Positions 9,260 through 17,818 of a stretch of 64,000 nt of DNA are shown here, piece by piece. The DNA is from JACCZX01 sp963791315. GTDB taxonomy: Bacteria; Pseudomonadota; Gammaproteobacteria; Burkholderiales; Burkholderiaceae_F. The translations under genes were made by a program, and so were the position numbers. The notes beneath the pieces were generated by a model. It saw only the letters and a program-made list of their open reading frames with translations. It was not told the origin of the DNA and searched no databases. The stretch is taken from positions 1 through 64,000 of the forward strand of contig CAWBRQ010000006.1 in assembly GCA_963791315.1 (NCBI GenBank), in the 5' to 3' direction. Position 1 is the first letter of the stretch, and the number at the start of each line of letters is the position of its first letter.

Positions 9260-10942
9260 TCATGTCGTAGCGGCTGTGCTTGTGCGACGCTCGCTCCATG
9301 CGCGACCTGGCACTGCTGCCAAGAGCTCGCGCGTATAGGCATGGCGCGGCTGCGCGAACACGCTCTTCGTCGTCCCCATCTCGACGATCTCGCCGTAGCG
9401 CATCACCGCAATCGAGTCACACACTTGCGCGGCGACACGCAGATCATGTGTGATGAACAGCATCGTAAGCCCGAGGCGATCGCGGATCTCGGCAAGAAGC
9501 CGCAGCACCTGCTCCTGTACCGACACATCCAGCGCCGAAACGGGCTCGTCCGCGACCAGAATCTCGGGATCGAGCGCGAGCGCGCGCGCGAGCCCGATTC
9601 GCTGGCGTTGACCGCCGGAGAACTCGTGCGGGTAGCGGTCGGCGGCTCGCGCATCCAGTCCAACCAGCTCGAGCAGTTCGCGCGCACGTTGCAACGCCTT
9701 GGCTGCTGGCATTCCGTGCACGATTGGTCCTTCTGCAATGAGGTTGCCTACGGTCTGCCGCGGATCAAGCGAACTGTAAGGATCCTGAAACACGATCTGG
9801 ATGCGCTTCCTGACAGGCCGAAGCGCTGCCTGCGACAGTGTTGCGAAATCGACGTTACCGATTCGAATCTCACCCGCATCGGGCTCGACGAGACGAGTGA
9901 CACAACGCGCGACCGTGGATTTTCCAGAGCCCGATTCACCGACGATTCCCAGCGTCTCACCGCGGCGGATGTCGAACCGCACCCCCTTCGCCGCATGAAC
10001 AGACCTGACTGCACGCCCGAAGAAACCTTGGCGCGAACGATAGTTCTTCTCCAGCCCTGCGACGTGCAGCGCGACCGCTTCGGGCGAGAAATCCTTGTTG
10101 CGCGCAGCCGGGACCAGACCAGGGACTGCCGCCAGCAACATCCGCGTGTAATCCTCCCGCGGCGCCTCCAGGATGTCGCTCGCAGCGCCTTGCTCGACCA
10201 CGCGGCCGTGCTGCATGACTACGATGCGGTGCGCGATTTCCGCGACCACGCCGAAATCGTGAGTGATGAAGAGCACGCCCATATGTCGCGCTCGCTGCAC
10301 TTCACGGATCAGCGCCAGGATTTGAGCCTGCGTCGTGACATCCAGAGCGGTCGTCGGCTCGTCAGCAATCAGCACGTCGGGCTCGAGCACGAGCGCCATC
10401 GCGATCATCGCGCGCTGGCGCTGCCCACCGGAAATCTGGTGCGGATAGGCGCCGTAGATCGCTTGCGGATCGGGCAGATGAACCGAGGCAAGCATGTCAA
10501 GCACGCGCTGGCGGCGGGGCTCAGACGATCGCGGCTGATGCACCTCGATCGCCTCCTCGATCTGACGTCCGATCGTGAGCAACGGATTTAACGCCGTCAT
10601 CGGCTCCTGGAAAATCATCGCGATGCGGCTACCGCGCAGCTCGCGCAGTCGCTGCTCGGTAGCTGCAAGCACGTTCTCGCCGCGAAACAGAATGCGGCCT
10701 GCACTGGGTCGGACGTGGCGAGAGGGGAAAAGTCCCAGCGCGGCCCGCGCCATCACCGATTTACCCGAACCGGATTCACCGACGATGCATACGATCTCGT
10801 CGCGTCCGAGCGCGACCGATACGTTCTCGACCGCATGCGCGCGCTCCGCCCACGAGGGCAGGTCGATCGTCAGGTTCTCGATCGAGAGCACCGTTTCGGA
10901 ACTCTTCAAGACAATCGGCTCACTCGAGACGCGCGCGCTCAT
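9260..10942 (-). CDS. Dipeptide-type ABC transporter, fused dual ATPase
   Basis: One 560-residue polypeptide carries two complete Dpp/Opp-type nucleotide-binding domains, the arrangement seen in GsiA and YejF. NBD1 (about residues 18-275) has Walker A GESGSGKSVMARAALG, signature ISGGQRQRAMIAMAL and Walker B VLIADEPTTALDVT. NBD2 (about residues 290-555) has GESGSGKSTVARCVT, FSGGQRQRIGLARAL and ILVADEPVSALDVS. The start at 10942 overlaps the stop of the permease gene by 4 nt. It should power the two permeases upstream. The open frame extends further upstream without a likely start. Confidence 0.93.
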   Translation of the reverse strand: MSARVSSEPIVLKSSETVLSIENLTIDLPSWAERAHAVENVSVALGRDEIVCIVGESGSGKSVMARAALGLFPSRHVRPSAGRILFRGENVLAATEQRLRELRGSRIAMIFQEPMTALNPLLTIGRQIEEAIEVHQPRSSEPRRQRVLDMLASVHLPDPQAIYGAYPHQISGGQRQRAMIAMALVLEPDVLIADEPTTALDVTTQAQILALIREVQRARHMGVLFITHDFGVVAEIAHRIVVMQHGRVVEQGAASDILEAPREDYTRMLLAAVPGLVPAARNKDFSPEAVALHVAGLEKNYRSRQGFFGRAVRSVHAAKGVRFDIRRGETLGIVGESGSGKSTVARCVTRLVEPDAGEIRIGNVDFATLSQAALRPVRKRIQIVFQDPYSSLDPRQTVGNLIAEGPIVHGMPAAKALQRARELLELVGLDARAADRYPHEFSGGQRQRIGLARALALDPEILVADEPVSALDVSVQEQVLRLLAEIRDRLGLTMLFITHDLRVAAQVCDSIAVMRYGEIVEMGTTKSVFAQPRHAYTRELLAAVPGRAWSERRTSTAATT

Positions 10943-11766
10943 GCGGTTCGCAAGCGCGGATTGAGCGCATCGTTCAGACCCTCGCCCACCAGGTTGATGG
11001 CCATCACGGTGACGAGGATCGCAATGCCCGGAATCGTGCAGACCCACCACGCGCTGCGCAGCACGGTGCGTCCGGCCCCGATGATGAAACCCCAGCTCAT
11101 CGTGTTGGGATCGGACAGCCCAAGAAATGACAGAGCGGACTCGATCAGGATCGCGGTCGCGACCATCAGAGAGCCGGTGACGATGATCGCCGACAGCGTA
11201 TTGGGCAGGATGTGCCGAAGGATGATGCGAGCGTTGCTCATACCCATCGAGACGCACGCGAGAACGAATTCGCGGCTGCGCATCGACAAAAATTCCCCGC
11301 GCACAAGCCGCGCCATCGGTGGCCATGAAACCACCGCTATCGCGATGATCACGTTGCGGATTGACGGCGTGAGCACCGCCACCAGCAGGATCGCGAACAG
11401 AAAGAACGGGATCGTCTGGAAGATCTCGGTGAAGCGCATCAGCAGCGCATCCAGCCGCCCGCCGTAGTAGCCCGCCAGTCCGCCAATCGTCGCTCCAACC
11501 AACACCGCAATCACAGTCGCCACGAAGCCGATCATCAGCGTCGTGCGAGCGCCGTGCAGCACGCCCGCGGTGACGTCGCGCCCCAATTGATCGGTGCCAA
11601 AGAGCGTGTCTGTCAGCGGCGCCTGAAAGGGCTTGCCAGCCATGGCAAACGGGCTCGTCGGGTAGAGCAACGGAGCGAGCAGCGCGATCGCGGTAACGAG
11701 AAAGAGGATGACAAGACCGGCAACCGCGGGTCCGTTGCGAAAGAAGCGCCGCGCGAAGCCTTGCAT
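10939..11766 (-). CDS. Dipeptide-type ABC permease (DppC-like)
   Basis: A 275-residue inner-membrane permease of the DppC/OppC branch. It has the cytoplasmic N-terminus RRFFRNGPAVAGLVILFLV, the periplasmic segment FGTDQLGRDVTAGVLHGART typical of the C-subunit, and the EAA loop REFVLACVSMGMSNARIILRHILPN that contacts the ATPase. SFLGLSDPNTMSWGFIIGAG is another family hallmark. It overlaps the ATPase start by 4 nt and lies 15 nt after the DppB-like gene. It forms the channel with that partner. Confidence 0.93.
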   Translation of the reverse strand: MQGFARRFFRNGPAVAGLVILFLVTAIALLAPLLYPTSPFAMAGKPFQAPLTDTLFGTDQLGRDVTAGVLHGARTTLMIGFVATVIAVLVGATIGGLAGYYGGRLDALLMRFTEIFQTIPFFLFAILLVAVLTPSIRNVIIAIAVVSWPPMARLVRGEFLSMRSREFVLACVSMGMSNARIILRHILPNTLSAIIVTGSLMVATAILIESALSFLGLSDPNTMSWGFIIGAGRTVLRSAWWVCTIPGIAILVTVMAINLVGEGLNDALNPRLRTA

Positions 11767-11781
11767 GTTAGCGACAGGCCA

Positions 11782-12762
11782 CTATCGCAGCTCGATGCGT
11801 GGGTCGAGCAGCGTGTACAGCAGATCGACTGCCAGGTTGACGACCACGACCAGGCAGGCGGAAATGAAGAAGATTCCGAGGAGCAGGTTGATATCTCGCG
11901 CGAACAGCGACTCATAAGCGAGCAATCCGAGTCCGGGCCACGCAAAGACGGTCTCGACCACGACAGCACCGCCCAGCAGCGCCCCGACTTGAACGCCTGC
12001 CATCGTCAGAACAGGTAATGCCGCGTTGCGAAGCACGTGCCGCCGGGCGATCTGTCGCTCCGAAAGACCCTTCGCGCGCGCCGTGACCACGTAATCCATC
12101 GTGTACTGATCGAGCACGGATGCGCGCATCAACCGCGTGTAGAGCGCGAGGTAAAACAGCGTCAGAGTGAAGGCGGGCAGGACCAGATGGCGCGCCACGT
12201 CGAAAACGTGAGCCCAGCCTTCCTTGAACGCGGCGACCTCCTCGTATCCGCTGGTAGGAAACCAGCCAAGCTGGATCGAAAAAACCACGATAAACATCAG
12301 GCCCGCCCAGAACACCGGTGTCGCATACGCGAGCACGGCGAGCATCGAGATCACGCCATCCTTCCAGCGATTCAAATTGCGCGCAGCGATCGCGCCTAGC
12401 AGGACGCCGAATGTCACAGCAAGAATGAACACGCTCACCATCAGCAGCAGCGTTGGTCCGAGGCGCGTCAGGATCAGCTGCGAAACGGGCGTTCCATGGC
12501 GGAACGAATAGCCGAGATCGAACGTCACCACCTGCCGGAGGTAGACGATCAACTGAACGTGAATCGGTTGATCGAGCCCGAACTTCTGGCGCAATTGCGC
12601 CATGTATTCGGGCGTAGCTGAACCTGCCTCGCCCGCCAGCACGTCTGCCGCATCGCCCGGGGCAAGATGCAGCAGCGCGAAATTGAGCAGGACAATCGTC
12701 AGCAGCGTCGGGATGGCGAGTGCCAGCCTGCGCCCGACGTAGGCGAATCCCTTTGGCGACAA
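11782..12762 (-). CDS. Dipeptide-type ABC permease (DppB-like)
   Basis: This is the DppB/OppB partner permease, about 326 residues. It begins GRRLALAIPTLLTIVLLNFALLHLAPGDAA and includes YMAQLRQKFGLDQPIHVQ and DLGYSFRHGTPV. The EAA loop is DYVVTARAKGLSERQIARRHVLRNAALP and the end is DLLYTLLDPRIELR. No ATG or GTG is placed well; the only in-frame candidate just after the binding-protein stop (12771) is a TTG at 12762, 8 nt downstream of it, so that start is provisional. The frame is open much further upstream, but there it overlaps the binding-protein gene. Confidence 0.88.
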   Translation of the reverse strand: MSPKGFAYVGRRLALAIPTLLTIVLLNFALLHLAPGDAADVLAGEAGSATPEYMAQLRQKFGLDQPIHVQLIVYLRQVVTFDLGYSFRHGTPVSQLILTRLGPTLLLMVSVFILAVTFGVLLGAIAARNLNRWKDGVISMLAVLAYATPVFWAGLMFIVVFSIQLGWFPTSGYEEVAAFKEGWAHVFDVARHLVLPAFTLTLFYLALYTRLMRASVLDQYTMDYVVTARAKGLSERQIARRHVLRNAALPVLTMAGVQVGALLGGAVVVETVFAWPGLGLLAYESLFARDINLLLGIFFISACLVVVVNLAVDLLYTLLDPRIELR

Positions 12763-12770
12763 AGAGGCGT

Positions 12771-14384
12771 CTACTTCGCGAGCCAGGCCTGATCGAACGA
12801 CGAGTACAGCCCGAGCGGGCTCACCAGCCAGCCTTGCAGCCGCTTGTTGGTCACGGTGGTGAAGTCGAGCTCCATTACGAACACGATCGGGCTTGCCTCG
12901 ACCACCTTTTTCTGCATCTCTTGATACGCAGCGGCACGCTTCTTCGGATCGGGTTCGACGGTCGCCTGGTCCATCAGCTTGTCGGTTTCCGGCGAGCTCC
13001 AGCGCGTGCCGTTGACGAACACCGTTCCGGGCTTGATCAGCTTCGAGTGGTACAGCCGGTGCACGCCGATCACCGGATCGGCAAGCGTCTGGATCCAGTT
13101 GCTGGTGAGCTCGTAATCGTAGTTCGTGTACACGCGGCGCAGCCACGTCGGGACGTCCTCGTAGCGCAGGTTCACCTTGATGCCGAGCTTGCCTAGCTGC
13201 TGCTGCACGTACTCGCCGAAGCGTCGCCACTCCTCGCCGTAAGGCGTGATGTCGTGCGTGATCTCGAAGCGGGTGCCATCGGCGCCGCGCTTGTAGCCGG
13301 CTTCATCGAGCAGCTTGTTGGCCATCTCGAGCCCATTGGGCATGTTGTAGTTGAGCACGTCACCGGTCCAGAGGCCGGTCGCCTTGAAGTTCGAGCTAAT
13401 GGGCCCGGTGGCTGGTCGACCGAATCCGAACCAGATGTTGTCGATGACGAACTTGCGGTCGATCGCATACGCGACGGCCTGTCGTACCTTGGCATTGTCG
13501 AACGGCTTTTTCTGCGTGTTGAAGTCGAGCTCGATGATCGGCGACTGCATTTCGTAGCCGCGCGTGGTGACCGCGATATGCGGCAGCGCCTGCAGACGCT
13601 TCACATCGAGCGGCAGGATGGCGCTGAAGCCGCCGATGTGCACTTCCTGCGTTTCCATCGCGGCAGCGCGCGTCGCGCCATCGGCGATGAAGCGCGCAAC
13701 GATGCGGTCGAGATACGGTGTGCCTTGACGCCAGTAATCGGCGTTGCGGTCGAAGCGCATGTACTGACCTTTTTGCCACTCGACGAACTTGAACGGACCG
13801 GTGCCGACCGGCTTGTTTGCGTTGGGATGATTGGCGATGTCACCGGTGCCGAACACGTGCTTCGGCAACATCGGCGATTCGTAGCCCGAGAGCGCCATCA
13901 ATATGTACGGCGCCGGCTCGGACAGACGGAAGATCGCCGTGCTCGCATCGGGCGTGTCGATCGAATCGACTGCACGGAACGTGTTTACACCGCGCGGGTG
14001 TACTTTCTTCAGCACCTCGAGAATCGAGAACTTGACGTCCTCGCTCGTGAATGGCTGCCCGTCGTGGAACTTGACACCCTGCTGCAGCTTGAAGGTGATC
14101 GTCTTGCCGTCCGGGCTTACCGTCCATGACTGTGCCAGCCCGGGAACCGGCCGCAGGTTGAAGTCGTACTGCAACAGCCCCTCGTACACCTTGGTCGCTA
14201 CCTGACCGATGGGGCCCGACGTGCTCTGATAGGAAGCAAGTGTCGGTGGCTCCGGTTGGACCACCATCACCAGCGTGCCGCCCCGCTGCGGAGTACCTTG
14301 TGCGAGCGATGCGGCAGGAATAAGCGCCGCGCTGATGCCAGCAGCAACGGCGAGCGAACGCGCGATATGTAACAGCGATTGCAT
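12771..14384 (-). CDS. ABC solute-binding protein, family 5 (peptide/nickel type)
   Basis: A 537-residue periplasmic binding protein. The signal peptide runs from MQSLLHIARSLAVAAG to about ASLAQ near residue 29. The mature part has GGTLVMVVQPEPPTLASY, LAQSWTVSPDGKTITFKLQQGVKFHDGQPFTSEDV (the SBP_bac_5 signature region) and YKRGADGTRFEI with DEAGY before it. It is the first gene of the importer, transcribed leftwards with the permeases and dual ATPase. The ligand may be a peptide, an amide or an opine-like compound. The downstream amidase fits a route that imports and then hydrolyses its ligand, but this is inference. Confidence 0.92.
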   Translation of the reverse strand: MQSLLHIARSLAVAAGISAALIPAASLAQGTPQRGGTLVMVVQPEPPTLASYQSTSGPIGQVATKVYEGLLQYDFNLRPVPGLAQSWTVSPDGKTITFKLQQGVKFHDGQPFTSEDVKFSILEVLKKVHPRGVNTFRAVDSIDTPDASTAIFRLSEPAPYILMALSGYESPMLPKHVFGTGDIANHPNANKPVGTGPFKFVEWQKGQYMRFDRNADYWRQGTPYLDRIVARFIADGATRAAAMETQEVHIGGFSAILPLDVKRLQALPHIAVTTRGYEMQSPIIELDFNTQKKPFDNAKVRQAVAYAIDRKFVIDNIWFGFGRPATGPISSNFKATGLWTGDVLNYNMPNGLEMANKLLDEAGYKRGADGTRFEITHDITPYGEEWRRFGEYVQQQLGKLGIKVNLRYEDVPTWLRRVYTNYDYELTSNWIQTLADPVIGVHRLYHSKLIKPGTVFVNGTRWSSPETDKLMDQATVEPDPKKRAAAYQEMQKKVVEASPIVFVMELDFTTVTNKRLQGWLVSPLGLYSSFDQAWLAK

Positions 14385-14431
14385 GTATGCCTCCTCGGTT
14401 TTGGGCGGCGCTCGGATGGACGTCCGCGTCT

Positions 14432-14467
14432 CCCCTCATTGCCTGCAATGCTATTGCAGGTGAGGGG
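14432..14467. promoter_or_regulatory. Strong hairpin in the divergent region
   Basis: An inverted repeat has outer arms CCCCTCA/TGAGGGG (14432-14438 and 14461-14467) and inner arms CCTGCAA/TTGCAGG (14442-14448 and 14454-14460), separated by a 3-base bulge and a 5-base loop. It lies 48 nt upstream of the binding-protein start and 138 nt upstream of the aminotransferase. It has no T-tract on either side that would make a clear intrinsic terminator. It could be an operator or a leader-RNA structure. Confidence 0.45.
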
Positions 14468-14604
14468 GCTTGAGAAGCTCTGCACGCAGTTATTTCGGTT
14501 AGCAATGACTGAGGAAGCTCCGTGCGAAGCCACCGCCGGCGCACGAGTGTAGGATTCAAAATCTGTTTGCAACTCTCACAGCCGGCGGCACCGAGGAGAC
14601 CACG

Positions 14605-15948
14605 ATGGGCCATGCCGAAACAAAGGTTCAGGACGCGCTGCATGCGAAACCGGTGTCGATGGACGAGTACTGGATGCCGTTCACGCCGAACCGCGATTTC
14701 AAGCACGAGCCGAAGATGGTCGTGCGCGCCGAGGGCATGTATGTATGGAATGAGCGCGGCGACAAGCTGATCGATGCGTCGTCCGGTCTGTTCTGCGTCA
14801 ATGCAGGACACTGTCGCGCAGAGATCGCGCAGGCAGTGGGTGCACAACTCGCCGAGCTCGACTTCATTGCCCCCTTCACGCGCGGGCATCCGAAGCAGTT
14901 CGAGCTGGCAAGCCGCGTTGCGAAGCTGACGCCCGGTGACCTGAATCACATCTTCTTTACGAACTCAGGCTCGGAAGCGGTCGACACCGCAATGAAGGTC
15001 GCGCTTGCCTATTGGCAGGCGAAAGGCCAGGGTGGCCGCACGATGTTCGTGTCGCGCGAGCGCGCGTATCACGGCGTCAACCTGGGCGGCGTCTCCCTGT
15101 CGGGAATAGCGAACAACCGGCGGCGGTTCGGGCCGACGCTGCCCGGCATTGCGCACATGCGGCATACGCACATCAAGGAGAATTTTTTCCAGCCGGGCGA
15201 AGGCAGTCACGGTGTCGAGTTGGCCGAAGATCTGGTGCGCTTCATCAATCTGTACGGTGCGGAAAACATTGCGGCGTGCTTTGTCGAACCGATTGCCGGT
15301 TCGACCGGCTGCCTGGTGCCGCCGAAGGGATACCTGAAGCGGTTGCGCGAGATCTGCGACGCTCACTCGATCCTGCTGGTGTTCGATGAAGTGATCACCG
15401 GGTTCGGCCGAACCGGGCAGGCGTTCGCGGCGCAGAGCTTTGGCGTGACACCCGATCTGATGACGATGGCCAAGGGCATCACCAACGGCGCGCAACCGAT
15501 GGGGGCGGTCGCGATCAGCGCGCGCATCCATGACGCGATCTTCAATACAGCGCCGGAGGGCGCGATCGAATTCTTCCATGGCTATACATACTCCGGGCAT
15601 CCGGCGGCATGTGCGGCAGGCCTTGCGACACTCGATATCTATGATCGCGAAGGCCTGTTCGAGCGCGGGCGCGAGCTTTCGCCGTACTTCCTGGAGGGTT
15701 TGTTCTCGTTGCGCGATGTACCGGTTGTTACCGATATTCGCGGCTATGGCATGTTCGGCGCGGTCGACGTGCAGGCCGAAGGGGCCCCGGGCAAACGCGG
15801 GCATGCGTTCCAGAAGAAGCTGTTCGACAATGGACTACATCTGAAGGCGACCGGCGACAGTGCGATGGTTGCGCCGCCGCTCGTCGCCGAACGCGCACAT
15901 GTCGACAACATCGTCGAGATTCTGCGCCGCACGTTGAAGTCAATCTAG
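14605..15948 (+). CDS. Omega-amino acid/taurine-type aminotransferase, class III
   Basis: A 447-residue PLP-dependent class III aminotransferase, closest in pattern to beta-alanine:pyruvate aminotransferases: EYWMPFTPNRDFKHEP, TNSGSEAVDTAMKVALAYW, YHGVNLGGVSLSGI, LLVFDEVITGFGRTG (Asp binding the PLP nitrogen) and TMAKGITNGAQPMGAV with the PLP-binding Lys. A ribosome-binding site (GAGGAGA) precedes the ATG. Only 24 nt separate it from tauA, so they form one operon. Omega-aminotransferases of this group include taurine:pyruvate aminotransferase (Tpa), and the tauABC neighbours favour taurine, hypotaurine or a similar omega-amino acid as amino donor. No xsc gene for sulfoacetaldehyde is in the window. 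Confidence 0.88.
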   Translation: MGHAETKVQDALHAKPVSMDEYWMPFTPNRDFKHEPKMVVRAEGMYVWNERGDKLIDASSGLFCVNAGHCRAEIAQAVGAQLAELDFIAPFTRGHPKQFELASRVAKLTPGDLNHIFFTNSGSEAVDTAMKVALAYWQAKGQGGRTMFVSRERAYHGVNLGGVSLSGIANNRRRFGPTLPGIAHMRHTHIKENFFQPGEGSHGVELAEDLVRFINLYGAENIAACFVEPIAGSTGCLVPPKGYLKRLREICDAHSILLVFDEVITGFGRTGQAFAAQSFGVTPDLMTMAKGITNGAQPMGAVAISARIHDAIFNTAPEGAIEFFHGYTYSGHPAACAAGLATLDIYDREGLFERGRELSPYFLEGLFSLRDVPVVTDIRGYGMFGAVDVQAEGAPGKRGHAFQKKLFDNGLHLKATGDSAMVAPPLVAERAHVDNIVEILRRTLKSI

Positions 15949-15972
15949 TTTGTTGTTAAAGGAGGGGTAGAC

Positions 15973-16977
15973 ATGAAGCGGTTTATTACAAGCTTGTTGT
16001 CGGTGTCGGCGTTAGCGGTGTCGACGCTGGCGGTTGCACAAACGAAAGAAGTGACGATCGGGTACCAGGACATGGTGGTTCCCTACCGAGTCGCACAGGA
16101 AGCCAAGGAGCTCGAGAAAGCAACCGGCTACAAGATCAACTGGAAGCAGTTTGGCGGCGGTGGCGAAGTCATCAAGGCGATGGCGTCGGGAGCCGTGCAA
16201 ATCGGCGAGATCGGTTCGGCCGGTATTGCGGCCGCGGTGTCGCGTGGGGAGCCGCTTGAAGTGTTCTGGATCCTCGACGATATCGGCAGTGCGGAGGCGC
16301 TGGTCGTCAAGAAGAATTCTGGTATCAAAACGATTGCCGACCTCAAAGGCAAGAAGATTGCGATGCCGTTCAATTCGACGACGCATTTTCACACGATGGT
16401 TGCGCTGGAGCAGGCGAAGATCAATCCGGCCGACGTGCAGATTCTGAACATGCGTCCGCCAGAGGTCCGCGCCGCCTGGCAACGTGGTGACATCGACGCA
16501 ACGTTTATCTGGGATCCCGTGCTCGCTGAAGCGAAAAAAGACGGCACGGTAATTCTGACGTCGGGAAAGATTTCCGCCGACACCGGTAAGGCAACATTCG
16601 ACGGCTACGTAGTAAACCGCGACTGGGCGAAGGCGAATAAGGACTTCGTGGTCAAGTTCGTCAAGGTACTTGCCGCGTCCGACGACAACTACCGCAAGAA
16701 CAAGGGGAAGTTCGTTAAAGACTCGTCGGAAGCGAAGGCGATTGCCAAGTGGTCGGGAGCAAAGCAAGAGGACGTCGCAGACAGCATGGCGCTGTATGCG
16801 TTCCCGACCGCGCAGGAGCAGGCGACCAAGTGGCTCGGCGGCGGCAAGGATTCGATCGCTGCGAAGGCGTTGGCCGCGACCGCTGACTTCCAGCTCTCGC
16901 AAAAGCAGATCGAGAAGAAGCTGCCGGACTACTCAACCGCGGTCAATCCATCCTACGTTCAGGAAGCGATGAAGTAG
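15973..16977 (+). CDS. tauA: Taurine ABC transporter, substrate-binding protein TauA
   Basis: A 334-residue periplasmic protein with a signal peptide (MKRFITSLLSVSALAVSTLAVAQ). The mature part matches the TauA/SsuA group: VTIGYQDMVVPYRVAQEAKE, MASGAVQIGEIGSAGIAAAV, IADLKGKKIAMPFNSTTHFH and RGDIDATFIWDPVLAEAKKDG. The start has an excellent ribosome-binding site (AAAGGAGGGG, 15959-15968). It lies between the aminotransferase and the ATPase gene. TauA binds taurine in E. coli; related aminosulfonates are possible here. Confidence 0.9.
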   Translation: MKRFITSLLSVSALAVSTLAVAQTKEVTIGYQDMVVPYRVAQEAKELEKATGYKINWKQFGGGGEVIKAMASGAVQIGEIGSAGIAAAVSRGEPLEVFWILDDIGSAEALVVKKNSGIKTIADLKGKKIAMPFNSTTHFHTMVALEQAKINPADVQILNMRPPEVRAAWQRGDIDATFIWDPVLAEAKKDGTVILTSGKISADTGKATFDGYVVNRDWAKANKDFVVKFVKVLAASDDNYRKNKGKFVKDSSEAKAIAKWSGAKQEDVADSMALYAFPTAQEQATKWLGGGKDSIAAKALAATADFQLSQKQIEKKLPDYSTAVNPSYVQEAMK

Positions 16978-17010
16978 AGATTGCGCTAGCAAGCTCAAAT
17001 AGGGGTTCAG

Positions 17011-17808
17011 CTGAGCAAGCTCGAAGTCCGTCATCTTTCTGTCCACTACACCGGCCGCCATGGGGCGGCCGGCACGCACGCACTATCGGATATCAATTTA
17101 GCGCTTGACCCCGGCGACTTCGTGGTCGCTCTCGGTGCGTCGGGCTGCGGCAAGACCACACTGCTTTCGTGCATTGCGGGTTTTATGCCGTTTTCTTCGG
17201 GCGAGATTGTTCTCGATGGCAGACCCGTGATCGGCCCAGGCGCCGAGCGCGGCGTTGTGTTCCAGAAGCATGCACTGATGCCGTGGCTCGATGTCATCGA
17301 GAACGTCGAGTTCGGTTTGAAGATGCGTGGACTCGGCAAATCGGAACGCCGCGCCATTGCGTTGCAGAAGCTTGCCGCCGTCGGGCTTGAGAAATTTTCC
17401 CAGTCACCTGTTTATCAAATCTCGGGGGGCATGCAGCAGAGGGTCGGGCTGGCGCGCACGCTTGCGAGCGATCCAGAGGTGATGCTGATGGATGAGCCGC
17501 TCGGCGCACTCGACTCGCTCACGCGCGAGCAGCAGCAGGAGCTGATCCTAGAGCTCTGGTGGAAAACACAGAAGATGTTTTTCTTCATCACGCACAGCGT
17601 CGAGGAGGCGCTGTTTCTGGCGACCGAGCTGGTGGTCATGACCCCGTCGCCGGGCCGCATCGCGCATCGCTACCGTCTCGATTTTGGTCGGCGCTTCATT
17701 GAATGCAAGGATGCCCGTGCGGTGAAGTCGGACCCGGAGTTCATTCGCATTCGCGAGGAAGTGCTGAAACTGATCCACTCTGCACCTCAAATGCGCGAAG
17801 CCGCCTGA
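17011..17808 (+). CDS. tauB: Taurine ABC transporter ATPase TauB (non-standard start)
   Basis: This is the nucleotide-binding subunit: Walker A LGASGCGKTTLLSCIAGFMP, Q-loop region GVVFQKHALMPWLDVIENV, signature ISGGMQQRVGLARTLA, Walker B VMLMDEPLGALDSLT and H-loop FFITHSVEEALFLATELVVM. The first usual start in frame is GTG at 17122, but this would delete the N-terminal strand and the aromatic A-loop. The frame is coding from a CTG at 17011 (after a stop at 16987-16989): SKLEVRHLSVHYTGRHG, where the Tyr fits the A-loop. A weak AGGGG lies before the CTG. With this start the protein has 265 residues, normal for TauB. A rare CTG start or a base-call error are both possible. Confidence 0.85.
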   Translation: MSKLEVRHLSVHYTGRHGAAGTHALSDINLALDPGDFVVALGASGCGKTTLLSCIAGFMPFSSGEIVLDGRPVIGPGAERGVVFQKHALMPWLDVIENVEFGLKMRGLGKSERRAIALQKLAAVGLEKFSQSPVYQISGGMQQRVGLARTLASDPEVMLMDEPLGALDSLTREQQQELILELWWKTQKMFFFITHSVEEALFLATELVVMTPSPGRIAHRYRLDFGRRFIECKDARAVKSDPEFIRIREEVLKLIHSAPQMREAA

Positions 17809-17818
17809 TGCGAGACTC

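Noticed and set aside
9068..10591. 507-codon open frame on the plus strand
   Set aside because: It lies antisense to the dual ATPase, whose Walker and signature motifs are unambiguous; the frame has no recognisable domain.
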